Notes under the pieces: generated by a model
What the model was told of the DNA's origin: nothing
The model's database searches: none
Seen by the model: only the letters and a program-made list of their open reading frames with translations
From: Cesiribacteraceae bacterium YIM B00369
GTDB lineage: Bacteria > Bacteroidota > Bacteroidia > Cytophagales > Cyclobacteriaceae
Assembly (NCBI GenBank): GCA_017948555.1
Contig: JAFMYY010000004.1
Coordinates: 124,001 to 188,000, forward strand
Reading direction: 5' to 3'
Length of the DNA: 64,000 bases
Program-made: the position numbers and the translations under genes
Shown here: positions 1-8,028 of the stretch, piece after piece
How positions within the stretch are numbered: position 1 is the first letter of the stretch
How the letters are laid out: each line of letters opens with the position of its first letter

Positions 1-346
1 CTTCCACCTCCGGGTTGAACTCCACCACAATAATGGAAAAGTCCTGAATGGAAGTAGAGGTAATATTCTTTATTCCGTTTATAGATTTCAGCTCCTTTTC
101 AATTGGCCTCGTAATAAGGTTTTCAATATCTATGGGAGAGTTACCGGGATAAGGGGTATTAATATATGCCGTAGGAATTACAATTTCAGGGAAATTCTCC
201 TTTGGCATGGAACGGTAAGCTACTATTCCCATTATTGCTATAAGAATGGAAAGAATAACTACGCTGGTACGATTATCCACGGAAAGCGAGCTAAGCCCGA
301 ATTCCCGTTTTACCTGTTTATTATTATTTTGTTGTGTGTTTTCCAT
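1..346 (-). CDS. RND efflux pump inner-membrane subunit, N-terminal part (runs off the window)
   Basis: This is the first 115 codons of an AcrB/HAE1-type proton-driven exporter; the rest lies beyond base 1. After a polar N-terminus of about 20 residues there is a hydrophobic helix (VVILSILIAIMGIVAYRSMP), then the family-typical stretch FPEIVIPTAYINTPYPG and the pore-domain segment with IEKELKSINGIKNI and STSIQDFSIIVVEF. The start is the ATG complementary to 344-346. It lies 27 bases downstream of the membrane fusion protein gene on the same strand, so it is the last visible gene of the tetR-tolC-adaptor-pump operon. Substrate cannot be told from this fragment; drugs, bile-like compounds or metals are all possible for the family. 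Confidence 0.9.
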   Translation of the reverse strand, partial: MENTQQNNNKQVKREFGLSSLSVDNRTSVVILSILIAIMGIVAYRSMPKENFPEIVIPTAYINTPYPGNSPIDIENLITRPIEKELKSINGIKNITSTSIQDFSIIVVEFNPEVE

Positions 347-373
347 TAGATGTTTTCAGCGATGGATTTTCAA

Positions 374-1540
374 TTATTTAACGGCAAGTCCTTCTTCACT
401 TTCGGTAATCCTTAAATTCATGCCATCCACTACTTCACGGAAACCCTGTTCGATCAGGACATCATTCGCATCAAGTCCGCTTTCAACAAGGGTCTGGTTT
501 TCGTAAGTAACCCCTGTTTCGATGTGTTTCTTCCTGGCCTGCGGAACCTCCTTATTTTTATCCACCACATAAACATAAGGTCCTTTTCCATCCCGCTGAA
601 TAAGGTTGGTTGGAACAACAATGGCATTATCACGCTCAAAGTTCTTTACCTTTAACACTGCAAGCAGGTTTGGCTTCAGGAGGTCGTTGTCGCCGGGAAG
701 GCTTGCTTCAATGGTAAAGGTGCGGTTACTCTGGTTTATTACCTGCCCTACTGATACTAAAGTACTTTCTATGGTTTTATTCAGTGAAGGAAAGGTTATC
801 TCCACCTCATCGCCCTGTTTGAACTGGCCTATATATTGCTCCGAAACACTCGCCTTTACCTTCATATCCTGCAGGCTGACCAGGCGGACTAAAGGAGCAC
901 CCGGCGAAGCCATTTCTCCCTGGCGGGCCATTATTTCTTCCACAGTACCGCTGAACGGTGCCTTTACCACAGACTGGCTCAGCTGGGTTTGCAGGGTGGC
1001 CAGCTGACGCTCCAAAGCTTCTTTCCTGTTGCGGGCTTCCAGAAACTGTACTTCGGTACCAATATTCTGCTCCCAAAGATTTTTCTGACGCTCAAAAACG
1101 GTGGAAGCCAGCTGGTATTGGGTTTTTACTTCTTCAATATTATTGCGAAGCACATCGGCATTTATATTCAGGAGCACCTGCCCTGCCTGCACACGACGAC
1201 CTACTTCCACCGGTATACTGGTAATCCTGCCTCCGGTTTCGGCACTGATGGTAACATTTTTATCAGATTCCACTTCACCACGAACCTCCACAAAGTGCTC
1301 AAAATCTTTCTGAATAACCGGTGTGGTGGTTACCAAGGCGGCACGGCGGTTGGATTTAGCAAAAGCAGTATCTTTGGCAGCAATTTCCTGCTCAAGCTGG
1401 CTTATTTCGGCTTTCAGCTCCTGCATTTTTGCTTTTTTTTCTGAAAGCGCTTCTTTCTTCTCCGCAAGGTCATTTTTTTCCTGACAGGCCGTGGCTAACA
1501 GCGACAGCATTAAAAAGGAAAGGATAATATTCTTTTTCAT
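374..1540 (-). CDS. RND efflux periplasmic adaptor (membrane fusion lipoprotein)
   Basis: 388 residues, HlyD/AcrA family, bridging the RND pump and the outer-membrane channel. The N-terminus is a lipoprotein signal with lipobox LATAC (Cys19), so the mature protein should be anchored by lipid. Residues about 25-60 are a Lys/Glu-rich coiled coil. Next come a beta-barrel/lipoyl half with VRGEVESDKNVTISAETGG, an alpha hairpin around residues 140-190, the second lipoyl half (VVKAPFSGTVEEIMARQGE) and a membrane-proximal domain ending near ITESEEGLAVK. Length and order match the family. It lies between the tolC-like gene (18 bases upstream) and the RND pump (27 bases downstream), so all should be co-transcribed. 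Confidence 0.93.
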   Translation of the reverse strand: MKKNIILSFLMLSLLATACQEKNDLAEKKEALSEKKAKMQELKAEISQLEQEIAAKDTAFAKSNRRAALVTTTPVIQKDFEHFVEVRGEVESDKNVTISAETGGRITSIPVEVGRRVQAGQVLLNINADVLRNNIEEVKTQYQLASTVFERQKNLWEQNIGTEVQFLEARNRKEALERQLATLQTQLSQSVVKAPFSGTVEEIMARQGEMASPGAPLVRLVSLQDMKVKASVSEQYIGQFKQGDEVEITFPSLNKTIESTLVSVGQVINQSNRTFTIEASLPGDNDLLKPNLLAVLKVKNFERDNAIVVPTNLIQRDGKGPYVYVVDKNKEVPQARKKHIETGVTYENQTLVESGLDANDVLIEQGFREVVDGMNLRITESEEGLAVK

Positions 1541-1558
1541 GATTTGATAAGTTCTGAT

Positions 1559-2986
1559 TTAGTTGTTGTTGTTGTTGAGGAGAGATCCTGTTGCTTTCCG
1601 GTAAGAAACTCTGGCAACAAGTGCATTATAAAGGGAATTGAAATAATTAGTTTCTGCTGTTTTGAAGGCATTCTCAGCTTCTATTACTTCAAGATTACTA
1701 CCTACACCTTCCTGATATTTTATTTTGGAAACACGGTAAACTTCCTGAGCCAGTTCCATATTTTCCCTCTGTGAAGCGAGGCTTTGGATGCTGTTTTGCA
1801 TCTCAACGCGGGCTCTTTCAATTTCAAGATCAATGGAATTTCCAAGGTTTACAAGTTGATTCTGTACCTGCTGCCTTTCTAACCTGCCTCTTTTAATTCT
1901 ATTCGCTTTGAGCATTCCATCAAAAATGGGCACAGTAAGATTTAAACCAACAGAAGCAAATTCATTCCAGGTATTGGCATCAATAATAGTGGTTTCTCCG
2001 GTATCAGGATTTCTGTTTACTATATCCGGGGTTTCGCGAAACAGGCCTTTGAATTCAGCTCTACCCGCGTTATAGCCGAAATTGGCAAAAGCTGATAAGC
2101 GTGGTAAATACTGTGCCTGATTATTTCTGATTTCCAGTGAAGCTAATTCCTCATTTACTTGTAATTGCTGATATTCAATCCGCTGAGCATATGAAAAATT
2201 GTCAGGATTTGTATAATCTTCACTAAGGGAAAAATCGTCAATAGACTGGGTTAAGGTTATAGGGGTGCTTTGTGGCACTCCCATCTGGAATTTTAACATA
2301 CTTAAATTTATACCCAGAGACCTTTGAACATTATCAAATTCTGTTCTTACATTATTTAAATTCACTTTCACCCTTTGCACATCTATAATTTCCGCAAATC
2401 CCTGCTCATTCATTGCCTTCGTTTCCCTATACAAAGAATCCAGTCTCTGAATATTAGCATTTAAAAGATTTGAACGGGCTTCGGCAACAAGTGCTCCATA
2501 ATAGGCAAGAGAAACGCCCTCCGCCACATCAATTTCAGCCCTTTTCTGGCCTTTCTCCGCTAATGATTTATACACTTTAGCAGCCTGTAAACCAACAAAA
2601 TAAGAACCATCAAAAAGTAACTGGGTAAGCCTTACACTCCCGTTTGCCTGATAAGGGATACCAAAGCGTACCGGGAAATACAAATCCTCCGGAGCTGTAG
2701 GATCCTGAAACCTGGCTGGAATAAAAGAAGTCGGAACAGCCACATTATAAGTAAATTCTCCACTTGCGGAAATCTGGGGTAAGCCTTGTGATAAGGTTTC
2801 TCCAACCTGTGCCTGAGCAATTTGCCTGTTAAGTGCTTCATTCTTAACATTTACATTGTTTTGAATTGCATATTCAATGCACTCTTCCAAAGTGAATGAC
2901 TCCTGCTGCTGCTGTGCAAAGGCGCCACCCGCAAGGTGCAACCCCGGCAACAATAGCAAAAACACCTTTTTAATTAATGATTTCAT
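1559..2986 (-). CDS. TolC-family outer-membrane efflux channel
   Basis: 475 residues. A signal peptide ends at about residue 24 (AGGAFA). The mature protein starts with the FTLEECIEYAIQNN motif typical of TolC/OprM-like proteins, followed by two repeats of coiled-coil and strand segments (OEP domains) with ALVAEARSNLLNANIQRLDSLY in the first and AQEVYRVSKIKYQEGVGS in the second. The outer-membrane end of the tripartite pump is its expected location and role. The start overlaps the 3' end of tetR by 17 bases, which implies translational coupling. A Gln-rich run follows the signal peptide and the C-terminus is a run of five Asn; both look like low-complexity tails. Confidence 0.93.
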   Translation of the reverse strand: MKSLIKKVFLLLLPGLHLAGGAFAQQQQESFTLEECIEYAIQNNVNVKNEALNRQIAQAQVGETLSQGLPQISASGEFTYNVAVPTSFIPARFQDPTAPEDLYFPVRFGIPYQANGSVRLTQLLFDGSYFVGLQAAKVYKSLAEKGQKRAEIDVAEGVSLAYYGALVAEARSNLLNANIQRLDSLYRETKAMNEQGFAEIIDVQRVKVNLNNVRTEFDNVQRSLGINLSMLKFQMGVPQSTPITLTQSIDDFSLSEDYTNPDNFSYAQRIEYQQLQVNEELASLEIRNNQAQYLPRLSAFANFGYNAGRAEFKGLFRETPDIVNRNPDTGETTIIDANTWNEFASVGLNLTVPIFDGMLKANRIKRGRLERQQVQNQLVNLGNSIDLEIERARVEMQNSIQSLASQRENMELAQEVYRVSKIKYQEGVGSNLEVIEAENAFKTAETNYFNSLYNALVARVSYRKATGSLLNNNNN

Positions 2987-3590
2987 TTGTATCGGTTGAT
3001 TTTGAGTAATTTTTATATAATTCTTTCCCTTCTTCTGTAAGGATCCCGTTTATAAAATTGGAAAGAAGCTGCATTTGAACTTCGGTAAAATCAAAGCGGT
3101 CCCTGGGGAAGGCTTCCTCATCAAAAGGCAGCTGTATCTGTTCCATTCTCATTATTCCAAGAATCTCCGGATCAATTTCCTTCCTGAAATACCCCTCGTC
3201 CACTCCTTTTTTTAAAATATTTACAATGGATTTTAAAAACACCTCCTGCTTATAATGCAGGTAAATTTTCCAGGCATCAGGAAAATAGCGTTTAAGATCC
3301 TGGAGAGCTCCGGGGTCTACCGTGGCCACATGCTGCCGCAATTTTTTATTGGTATTTACCAGAAGCTCCACCACATTTTCCGCCTCCCCTTCAAGGGATT
3401 GAATCTGGCAGCATTCATGCCGGAGATACTCTTCTGTTGCCGAGCAGACAATTTCATTTTTATCCTTAAAAAACTGGTAAATTGTTTTTTTGGAGATGGC
3501 CATTTCGCGTGCAATGTCATCCATAGTCACGCGTTTAAAGCCATACTTTACAAAAAGCTCTTTAGCAGTTGTTATTATATTTTCCTTCAC
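2970..3590 (-). CDS. TetR/AcrR-family transcriptional repressor of the efflux operon
   Basis: 206 residues. Residues 2-47 form the TetR DNA-binding domain: AKELFVKYGFKRVTMDDIAREMAISKKTIYQFFKDKNEI contains the helix-turn-helix and the conserved YxFFxxK end. The rest is a helical ligand-binding domain with no recognisable family. It is the first gene of the tetR-tolC-adaptor-RND operon, and a perfect inverted repeat overlapping its promoter (3626-3653) is a strong candidate for its own operator. The likely mode is autorepression and repression of the pump, relieved by a pump substrate. That is inference; the ligand is unknown. Confidence 0.92.
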   Translation of the reverse strand: MKENIITTAKELFVKYGFKRVTMDDIAREMAISKKTIYQFFKDKNEIVCSATEEYLRHECCQIQSLEGEAENVVELLVNTNKKLRQHVATVDPGALQDLKRYFPDAWKIYLHYKQEVFLKSIVNILKKGVDEGYFRKEIDPEILGIMRMEQIQLPFDEEAFPRDRFDFTEVQMQLLSNFINGILTEEGKELYKNYSKSTDTNEIIN

Positions 3591-3616
3591 TTTCTCTCTT
3601 CTGTATTTTCAGGATG

Positions 3617-3647
3617 CAAAACTATGGAAACTTTAGAGTTTTACAAA
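3617..3647 (-). promoter_or_regulatory. Promoter of the tetR-efflux operon, exact Bacteroidota consensus
   Basis: On the minus strand TTTG (complement of 3644-3647) is followed by exactly 19 bases and TAGTTTTG (complement of 3617-3624). This is a full match to the Bacteroidota -33/-7 pattern TTTG-N19-TAnnTTTG. Transcription should start near 3610, giving a leader of about 20 bases before the tetR start at 3590. Confidence 0.8.
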
Positions 3648-3653
3648 GTTTCC
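3626..3653. promoter_or_regulatory. Inverted repeat, probable TetR operator
   Basis: GGAAACTTT (3626-3634), a 10-base spacer, then the exact reverse complement AAAGTTTCC (3645-3653). The 28-bp site covers the -33 element and spacer of the tetR promoter, so a dimer bound here would block RNA polymerase. Size and position fit TetR-family operators. Binding by the adjacent TetR protein is inference. Confidence 0.7.
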
Positions 3654-3735
3654 GGTGTTAAGGTTCCAATAATTTTTATGGAGTTTTATTTTAAATGATA
3701 AGTGGTTATTTTTATTTACCAGTGTAATTAATATA

Positions 3736-4542
3736 ATGAGATACCTGACGAAAGAATTAAAATACAAAGGAGCAGTATTACATTATGCCATTTATCAGGG
3801 AGGGCCCAAAACCCTTCTGGCTTTCCACGGGTTCGATCAGTCTTTCAGCCATTTCAGTCAACTGGCAAATGTGCTGTCGAAGGAGTATACTGTCTACAGC
3901 ATTGATCTTTTTTATCATGGAGGCAGCATCTGGCCCGATAGCAGCAAGCCTGTGACCAAAGATTTCTGGAAAGCTTTGATGACTGAATTCTTCGAAATAC
4001 ATCGGATAGATGAGTTTTCCCTGGCCGGTTTCAGCCTCGGCGGAAAGTTTGTCCTGGCAACCTTCAATGCGTTTCCGGAAAGGACCAGATCTATTCTTTT
4101 TATTGCTCCTGATGGAATCCGGACCTCTTTCTGGTACAGCCTTGCCACCTGGCCCGGCTGGGCACGTAAATATTTCCAGCGCATGATAGCAAAGCCTGAG
4201 CCTTTTTTTAAATTACTTGACACTTTAAAAAAACATCAGGTGGTAGACGAAAGCGTTTTACGGTTTGCCCATTATCAGATGGGATCTAAGCACCAGCGCG
4301 AAAAGGTATACAATACCTGGGTAATGAGCAGAGAGCTTAAATTTAACATGGCTAAAACAGCAGACCTTATAAACCGGCACAACGTAAGGATAAGCATGTA
4401 CCTTGGCCGCTTCGATAAACTGATGACAGAAAAAGGAATGACCAGCTTATTAAAGCATGTTAAGGAATATGACCTTCAGGTACTGGAAACCGGCCACGCC
4501 ATGCTTATAGATAAAGTAGCCCGGCACATAAAAACTTTTTAA
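3736..4542 (+). CDS. Alpha/beta hydrolase
   Basis: 268 residues with the alpha/beta hydrolase fold. The oxyanion-hole HG is at 31-32 (LLAFHGFDQS), and the nucleophile elbow GFSLGG places the serine at residue 100. An acid in GRFDKLM and a histidine in ETGHAML near the C-terminus complete the triad. There is no signal peptide, so it is cytoplasmic. The true substrate cannot be told. The ATG follows an AT-rich leader with no clear promoter, and the glycerate kinase gene starts 7 bases after the stop, so the two are probably co-transcribed. Confidence 0.85.
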   Translation: MRYLTKELKYKGAVLHYAIYQGGPKTLLAFHGFDQSFSHFSQLANVLSKEYTVYSIDLFYHGGSIWPDSSKPVTKDFWKALMTEFFEIHRIDEFSLAGFSLGGKFVLATFNAFPERTRSILFIAPDGIRTSFWYSLATWPGWARKYFQRMIAKPEPFFKLLDTLKKHQVVDESVLRFAHYQMGSKHQREKVYNTWVMSRELKFNMAKTADLINRHNVRISMYLGRFDKLMTEKGMTSLLKHVKEYDLQVLETGHAMLIDKVARHIKTF

Positions 4543-4549
4543 TCCGATT

Positions 4550-5719
4550 ATGCGGATACTTATAGCACCGGATAAGTTTAAAGATTCCCTTACAGCCATG
4601 GAGGCAGCCAAGGCTATTGAGAAAGGAGTAAAATCAGCTCTTCCTGATGCAGAATGCATTTTACTACCGCTGGCTGATGGCGGGGAAGGTACGGCTGCAC
4701 TTTTGACATCGCTCTGCGGAGGCATAAGCCTTACCACTATGGCAAATAACCCTTTACAAAACCCGATAAGGTGTACCTGGGGCTATGTTAAAAATGAACA
4801 GCAAGGCTTTATTGAACTGGCAGAGGCTTCCGGCCTGCAGTTACTGCCGGAACATTTAAGAAATCCCTTGAATACTTCGACTTACGGCACCGGCCAGCTG
4901 GTTAAAGCAGCTGTAGATAAAGGGGCAAAAACCTTAATAATTGGCCTGGGAGGCAGTGCCACTAATGATGGTGGAACCGGCATGGCTGCCGCTTTAGGAT
5001 ATCGTTTTTTTGACAAAAACGGAAAGCTTATAAAAGTACCGGCAGGCAGGGATCTGATAAACATCAGAAATATTGATACAGCAAAAGTACATCCGGATCT
5101 GCTAAAACATGATTTCCTGATAAAAGGAGCCTGCGATGTTACCAATCCGCTGTTAGGTCCGGAAGGGGCTGCCTATACCTTCGCGCGACAGAAAGGCGCA
5201 ACAGAAAAGATGCTCCCTGTTCTGGAGGAAGGAATGGAGAACCTTGCATTGGTAATAGAAAAAGGGCTGGGCATGAAGGTGGCAGAAAGGGAAGGCAGCG
5301 GGGCGGCAGGTGGAGCCGGGGCAGGAGTACTTGCCTTTCTGCAAGGAAAGCTTTGCAGCGGCGCTGAGCTGATCCTGGATTACAGCAAATTCCGGGAGCA
5401 ATTAAAGCACGCCGACTTCCTTATTACAGGAGAGGGAAAAATGGATGCTACCAGCCTGCAGGGAAAGCTTATCGGGAAATTATGCAGCCTTGGCTCTTCC
5501 GCAAATGTACCCGTGGCTGCTTTCTGCGGAAGCAGTGAGCTGCCGGCTGAATATTATATTAATAATAATTTAAAGGCAGTTATACCTGTTTCCTTAAAGG
5601 AATGCAACCTCAGGGAAGCCCTGCTGAATGCCCACAATAACCTGGTAACCGCCACCCGATCTTTTTTTAATGAGTACAAACAAACTTTTGAGTACAGGCA
5701 AAAAAAAGACTGCTCATAA
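4550..5719 (+). CDS. glxK: Glycerate 2-kinase (GarK/GlxK type)
   Basis: 389 residues, the usual length. It phosphorylates D-glycerate with ATP, feeding photorespiratory-type or glyoxylate-derived glycerate into glycolysis. Family signatures are the N-terminal IAPDKFKDSLTAMEAA, the PLADGGEGT motif, GLGGSATNDGGTGMAAALG in the middle and TGEGKMDATSLQGK near residue 290. Whether the product is 2- or 3-phosphoglycerate cannot be read from sequence; this family (type I glycerate kinases) is mostly known to give 2-phosphoglycerate. It is 7 bases downstream of the alpha/beta hydrolase. Its last codons overlap the terminator hairpin of the converging gene. Confidence 0.93.
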   Translation: MRILIAPDKFKDSLTAMEAAKAIEKGVKSALPDAECILLPLADGGEGTAALLTSLCGGISLTTMANNPLQNPIRCTWGYVKNEQQGFIELAEASGLQLLPEHLRNPLNTSTYGTGQLVKAAVDKGAKTLIIGLGGSATNDGGTGMAAALGYRFFDKNGKLIKVPAGRDLINIRNIDTAKVHPDLLKHDFLIKGACDVTNPLLGPEGAAYTFARQKGATEKMLPVLEEGMENLALVIEKGLGMKVAEREGSGAAGGAGAGVLAFLQGKLCSGAELILDYSKFREQLKHADFLITGEGKMDATSLQGKLIGKLCSLGSSANVPVAAFCGSSELPAEYYINNNLKAVIPVSLKECNLREALLNAHNNLVTATRSFFNEYKQTFEYRQKKDCS

Positions 5720-5731
5720 AGAACAGCCTTT
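5700..5731 (-). terminator. Rho-independent terminator of the lipoprotein gene
   Basis: On the minus strand AAAGGCTGTTC pairs with GAGCAGTCTTT (11 pairs, two of them G-U) followed by a run of eight T. It overlaps the 3' end of the converging glycerate kinase gene. On the plus strand the G-U pairs become mismatches, so it should work only leftward. Confidence 0.7.
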
Positions 5732-5786
5732 CTCTTAAAGAAGCTCCAGGCAAGCCTCTGCATTTATTTATTAACAGTTAAGCGGA

Positions 5787-6419
5787 TTATACAACACCTA
5801 ATACTACTAATACTGAGTAAATAACACCCGGAAGTACACCAAGTAAGGTCAGGATTAAGCTTATCCAGAATTTATTATTAATTTCACCCTGATGAATAAA
5901 CACACCTAATGGAGGAAGTAAAAACGCAAGGATAAGGGCAAGGATGTTTACAGCGCCACCCCTGTCCTGTAAAGGATCCATAGTATTGGCATAAGCCGGC
6001 AGGTCTTTGGTATACTCAGCCAGATTAATTCTTTTAATTTCTCTTCTTAAAGCACGCTTTTCTTTACGGCTCATGTTTGCAACCCGTTCTTTTACTTCTG
6101 CAATTGCCTGCTCACGACGCTCAGTAAACTCAACTTCATCAACAACTTTCACATCAGTCATTACTTTTTTGAGTGCAACTGCTTCAGGCAGTGCATCTGA
6201 ACTCACTTCTGCGGCACCGGAGGTTTCAGCTGTTTCTTCTGTCTTATCTTCCTCTTCCAAAGCTAATAAAGGCTCGTCGGCTTTAACACTTTTAGAATAG
6301 TTCGATGGCCCGTGTTGGGAGGGTGCGAAATGAGCTCCGTATTTAGTGGTGGAGCAGGAGGAAAAGAGGCAGATAACTGCCAGACATAAGATACCCCAGT
6401 AGTAGTTGAATTTTTTCAT
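5787..6419 (-). CDS. Lipoprotein with C-terminal YqaE/Pmp3-type membrane domain
   Basis: 210 residues. The lipobox FSSC puts the lipid-modified cysteine at residue 22. Residues 23-145 are polar and rich in Glu/Lys, including a basic helical stretch (VANMSRKEKRALRREIKR). The last 60 residues contain two hydrophobic helices with LAFLLPPLGVFIHQGE, a clear match to the YqaE/Pmp3 (UPF0057) small membrane-protein family, which normally stands alone at 50-60 residues. The combination with a lipoprotein N-terminus is common in Bacteroidota, but the function is unknown; Pmp3 relatives affect membrane potential under salt or cold stress. It is a single-gene unit with its own terminator. Confidence 0.85.
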   Translation of the reverse strand: MKKFNYYWGILCLAVICLFSSCSTTKYGAHFAPSQHGPSNYSKSVKADEPLLALEEEDKTEETAETSGAAEVSSDALPEAVALKKVMTDVKVVDEVEFTERREQAIAEVKERVANMSRKEKRALRREIKRINLAEYTKDLPAYANTMDPLQDRGGAVNILALILAFLLPPLGVFIHQGEINNKFWISLILTLLGVLPGVIYSVLVVLGVV

Positions 6420-6578
6420 AAGTCAGAAAAGTTTTGGTTATAAATTGAATTGGTTTTATAACAGCAGTAATTTGAAAATGTTAAAATTTACGCTAAAGAA
6501 TGCCCATAAATAGATTTAAGAAATAACTTCTTCTTACCAATAAAAAGCATGTAAAGCCTATCATAAGATTAATGGGGA

Positions 6579-6701
6579 ATGTTTCTATTGAATAAACAGC
6601 TGCAATTTGACCTTTCAGGAGGCATGGATTTATATCAGGATTTCATGAGTAATAGCTACTTTTTAAGCACAGGCCTCTCCTGGCGGACAAAAATTTTATA
6701 G
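6579..6701 (+). pseudogene. Decayed C-terminal tail of an outer-membrane beta-barrel protein
   Basis: A 40-codon open frame ends LSTGLSWRTKIL-stop, preceded by LNKQLQFDLSGGMDLYQDF. Alternating hydrophobic and polar residues and a terminal aromatic strand are what the last two strands of porin-like transporters (PF13557-type) look like. Immediately upstream, in another frame, KPIIRLMGNVSIE reads like the preceding strand, so a one-base frameshift near 6585 is likely. No further upstream coding sequence is visible. I read it as the end of a lost gene rather than a functional 40-residue peptide, though an intact small ORF from the ATG at 6579 cannot be excluded. Confidence 0.4.
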
Positions 6702-6770
6702 TTAAATAAATTATAAATCAGCCGGTTAGGTCGAAATCAGAAAAAAGGTTCAATCTTTTTGTTTTTAAGT

Positions 6771-6802
6771 GTTGCATGGAAGAAAATGACCTCCTATATT
6801 TG
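6771..6802 (+). promoter_or_regulatory. Possible upstream promoter before tRNA-Gln
   Basis: GTTG (6771-6774), 20 bases, TATATTTG (6795-6802). This is one base off the Bacteroidota consensus with the spacer one base long. It would give a second, longer transcript reading into tRNA-Gln, with about 105 bases of leader. Confidence 0.5.
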
Positions 6803-6864
6803 CATCACAATATCGGAAACGCCGGTAAGAATCTTGAAAGATTGATAAAAATAAGCAATAAAAA

Positions 6865-6895
6865 TTTGCTTCTAAAGTAGAAATGACTACTTTTG
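6865..6895 (+). promoter_or_regulatory. Promoter of tRNA-Gln, exact Bacteroidota consensus
   Basis: TTTG (6865-6868), exactly 19 bases, TACTTTTG (6888-6895). It is a full match to TTTG-N19-TAnnTTTG. The predicted start near 6902 leaves a leader of only about 14 bases before the mature tRNA, as expected for a tRNA promoter. Confidence 0.8.
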
Positions 6896-6915
6896 CAACG
6901 CAAATTTAAAAATAC

Positions 6916-6988
6916 TGCCCGATGGTGTAACTGGCAACACGTCTGATTTTGGTTCAGAAGAGTCTAGGTTCGAGCCCTAGTCGGGCAA
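6916..6988 (+). tRNA. tRNA-Gln (anticodon TTG)
   Basis: The sequence folds into a complete cloverleaf. The seven-base acceptor stem TGCCCGA pairs perfectly with TCGGGCA (6981-6987). The D arm is GTGT/ACAC, the anticodon stem TCTGA/TCAGA carries the loop TTTTGGT with anticodon TTG (reads CAA), and the T arm CTAGG/CCTAG carries loop TTCGAGC. The discriminator is A6988 and no CCA is encoded. It lies just downstream of an exact promoter and upstream of a terminator hairpin. Confidence 0.95.
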
Positions 6989-6997
6989 CTAAAGTAC

Positions 6998-7032
6998 AAT
7001 CCCGATCTGTTAAGCTCGGGATTATTTGTTTT
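6998..7032 (+). terminator. Terminator after tRNA-Gln
   Basis: AATCCCGA (6998-7005) pairs with TCGGGATT (7016-7023) across a 10-base loop and is followed by ATTTGTTTT. The T tract is imperfect, so some read-through into prs is plausible. Confidence 0.65.
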
Positions 7033-7067
7033 AAAGCGATTATAGTCACCTGCAATCCTCCCCTGCC

Positions 7068-7994
7068 ATGTCTACTGTAAAAATTTTCTCCGGTTCCTCC
7101 TCCCGATATCTGGCTGAAAAAATCGCAGAATCATACGGACAACCGTTGGGAAACTTAGTGATTCAAAAATTCAGCGATGGTGAAATGTCACCCAGCTTTA
7201 CTGAATCTGTAAGGGGAAGTGATGTTTTTATTATTCAGTCCACCTTCCCTCCTGCGGATAACATGATGGAGCTTCTGCTCATAATAGATGCAGCTAGGAG
7301 AGCCTCTGCCGCTACCGTAGTGGTGGTAATGCCATACTTTGGTTATGCAAGGCAGGACAGAAAAGACAAGCCAAGGGTGGCTATCGGAGCAAAACTTACC
7401 GCCAACATATTAATGGCAGCAGGTGCAAACCGGATTATGACCTTCGACCTGCATGCAGGTCAGATACAGGGGTTCTTCGATGTTCCTGTTGATCACCTTG
7501 ATGGCTCCGCAATATTTGTTCCTTACCTTCAGTCTTTACAGCTTAAGAATATGCTGTTTGCCTCCCCGGATGTTGGAGGTGTAACAAGGGCAAGAGCTTA
7601 CGCCGGTTATTTTCATACCGAAATGGTGGTATGTGATAAGCACCGTAAAAGAGCAAATGAAATAGCTTCGATGCAGATTATAGGTGATGTGGAAGGGGCA
7701 GATGTGGTCCTGGTAGATGATATGGTGGATACAGCAGGCACAATCTGCAAAGCCGCCAATATTATTATGGAGAAAGGGGCGAATTCAGTACGGGCTATAT
7801 GCACCCACCCTGTGTTATCGGGGAATGCATATGAGAATATTAATAATTCAGTACTGGAAGAACTGGTGGTAACGAACACCATTCCACTGAAAGGTGAGAG
7901 CGATAAAATAAGGGTTCTATCAGTAGCCGACCTCTTTGCAGGAGCCATAGCCAAGCTGCAGACCCATGGTTCCATCAGCTCCCTTTTTATTTAA
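7068..7994 (+). CDS. prs: Ribose-phosphate pyrophosphokinase (PRPP synthetase)
   Basis: 308 residues, the standard length. It makes PRPP from ribose 5-phosphate and ATP for purine, pyrimidine, NAD, His and Trp synthesis. The N-terminus VKIFSGSSSRYLAEKIAE and the flexible-loop motif YARQDRKDKPR are typical. The metal/ribose site FDLHAGQIQGFF is at about residue 125, and the PRPP-binding loop VVLVDDMVDTAGT is at about 213-226. No key residue is missing. The start ATG is 36 bases after the tRNA terminator with no clear promoter of its own. rplY follows 34 bases downstream, so prs-rplY is probably one transcript. Confidence 0.97.
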   Translation: MSTVKIFSGSSSRYLAEKIAESYGQPLGNLVIQKFSDGEMSPSFTESVRGSDVFIIQSTFPPADNMMELLLIIDAARRASAATVVVVMPYFGYARQDRKDKPRVAIGAKLTANILMAAGANRIMTFDLHAGQIQGFFDVPVDHLDGSAIFVPYLQSLQLKNMLFASPDVGGVTRARAYAGYFHTEMVVCDKHRKRANEIASMQIIGDVEGADVVLVDDMVDTAGTICKAANIIMEKGANSVRAICTHPVLSGNAYENINNSVLEELVVTNTIPLKGESDKIRVLSVADLFAGAIAKLQTHGSISSLFI

Positions 7995-8028
7995 CAAGTA
8001 ACTATTCACAATTTATATTAAACAATTT

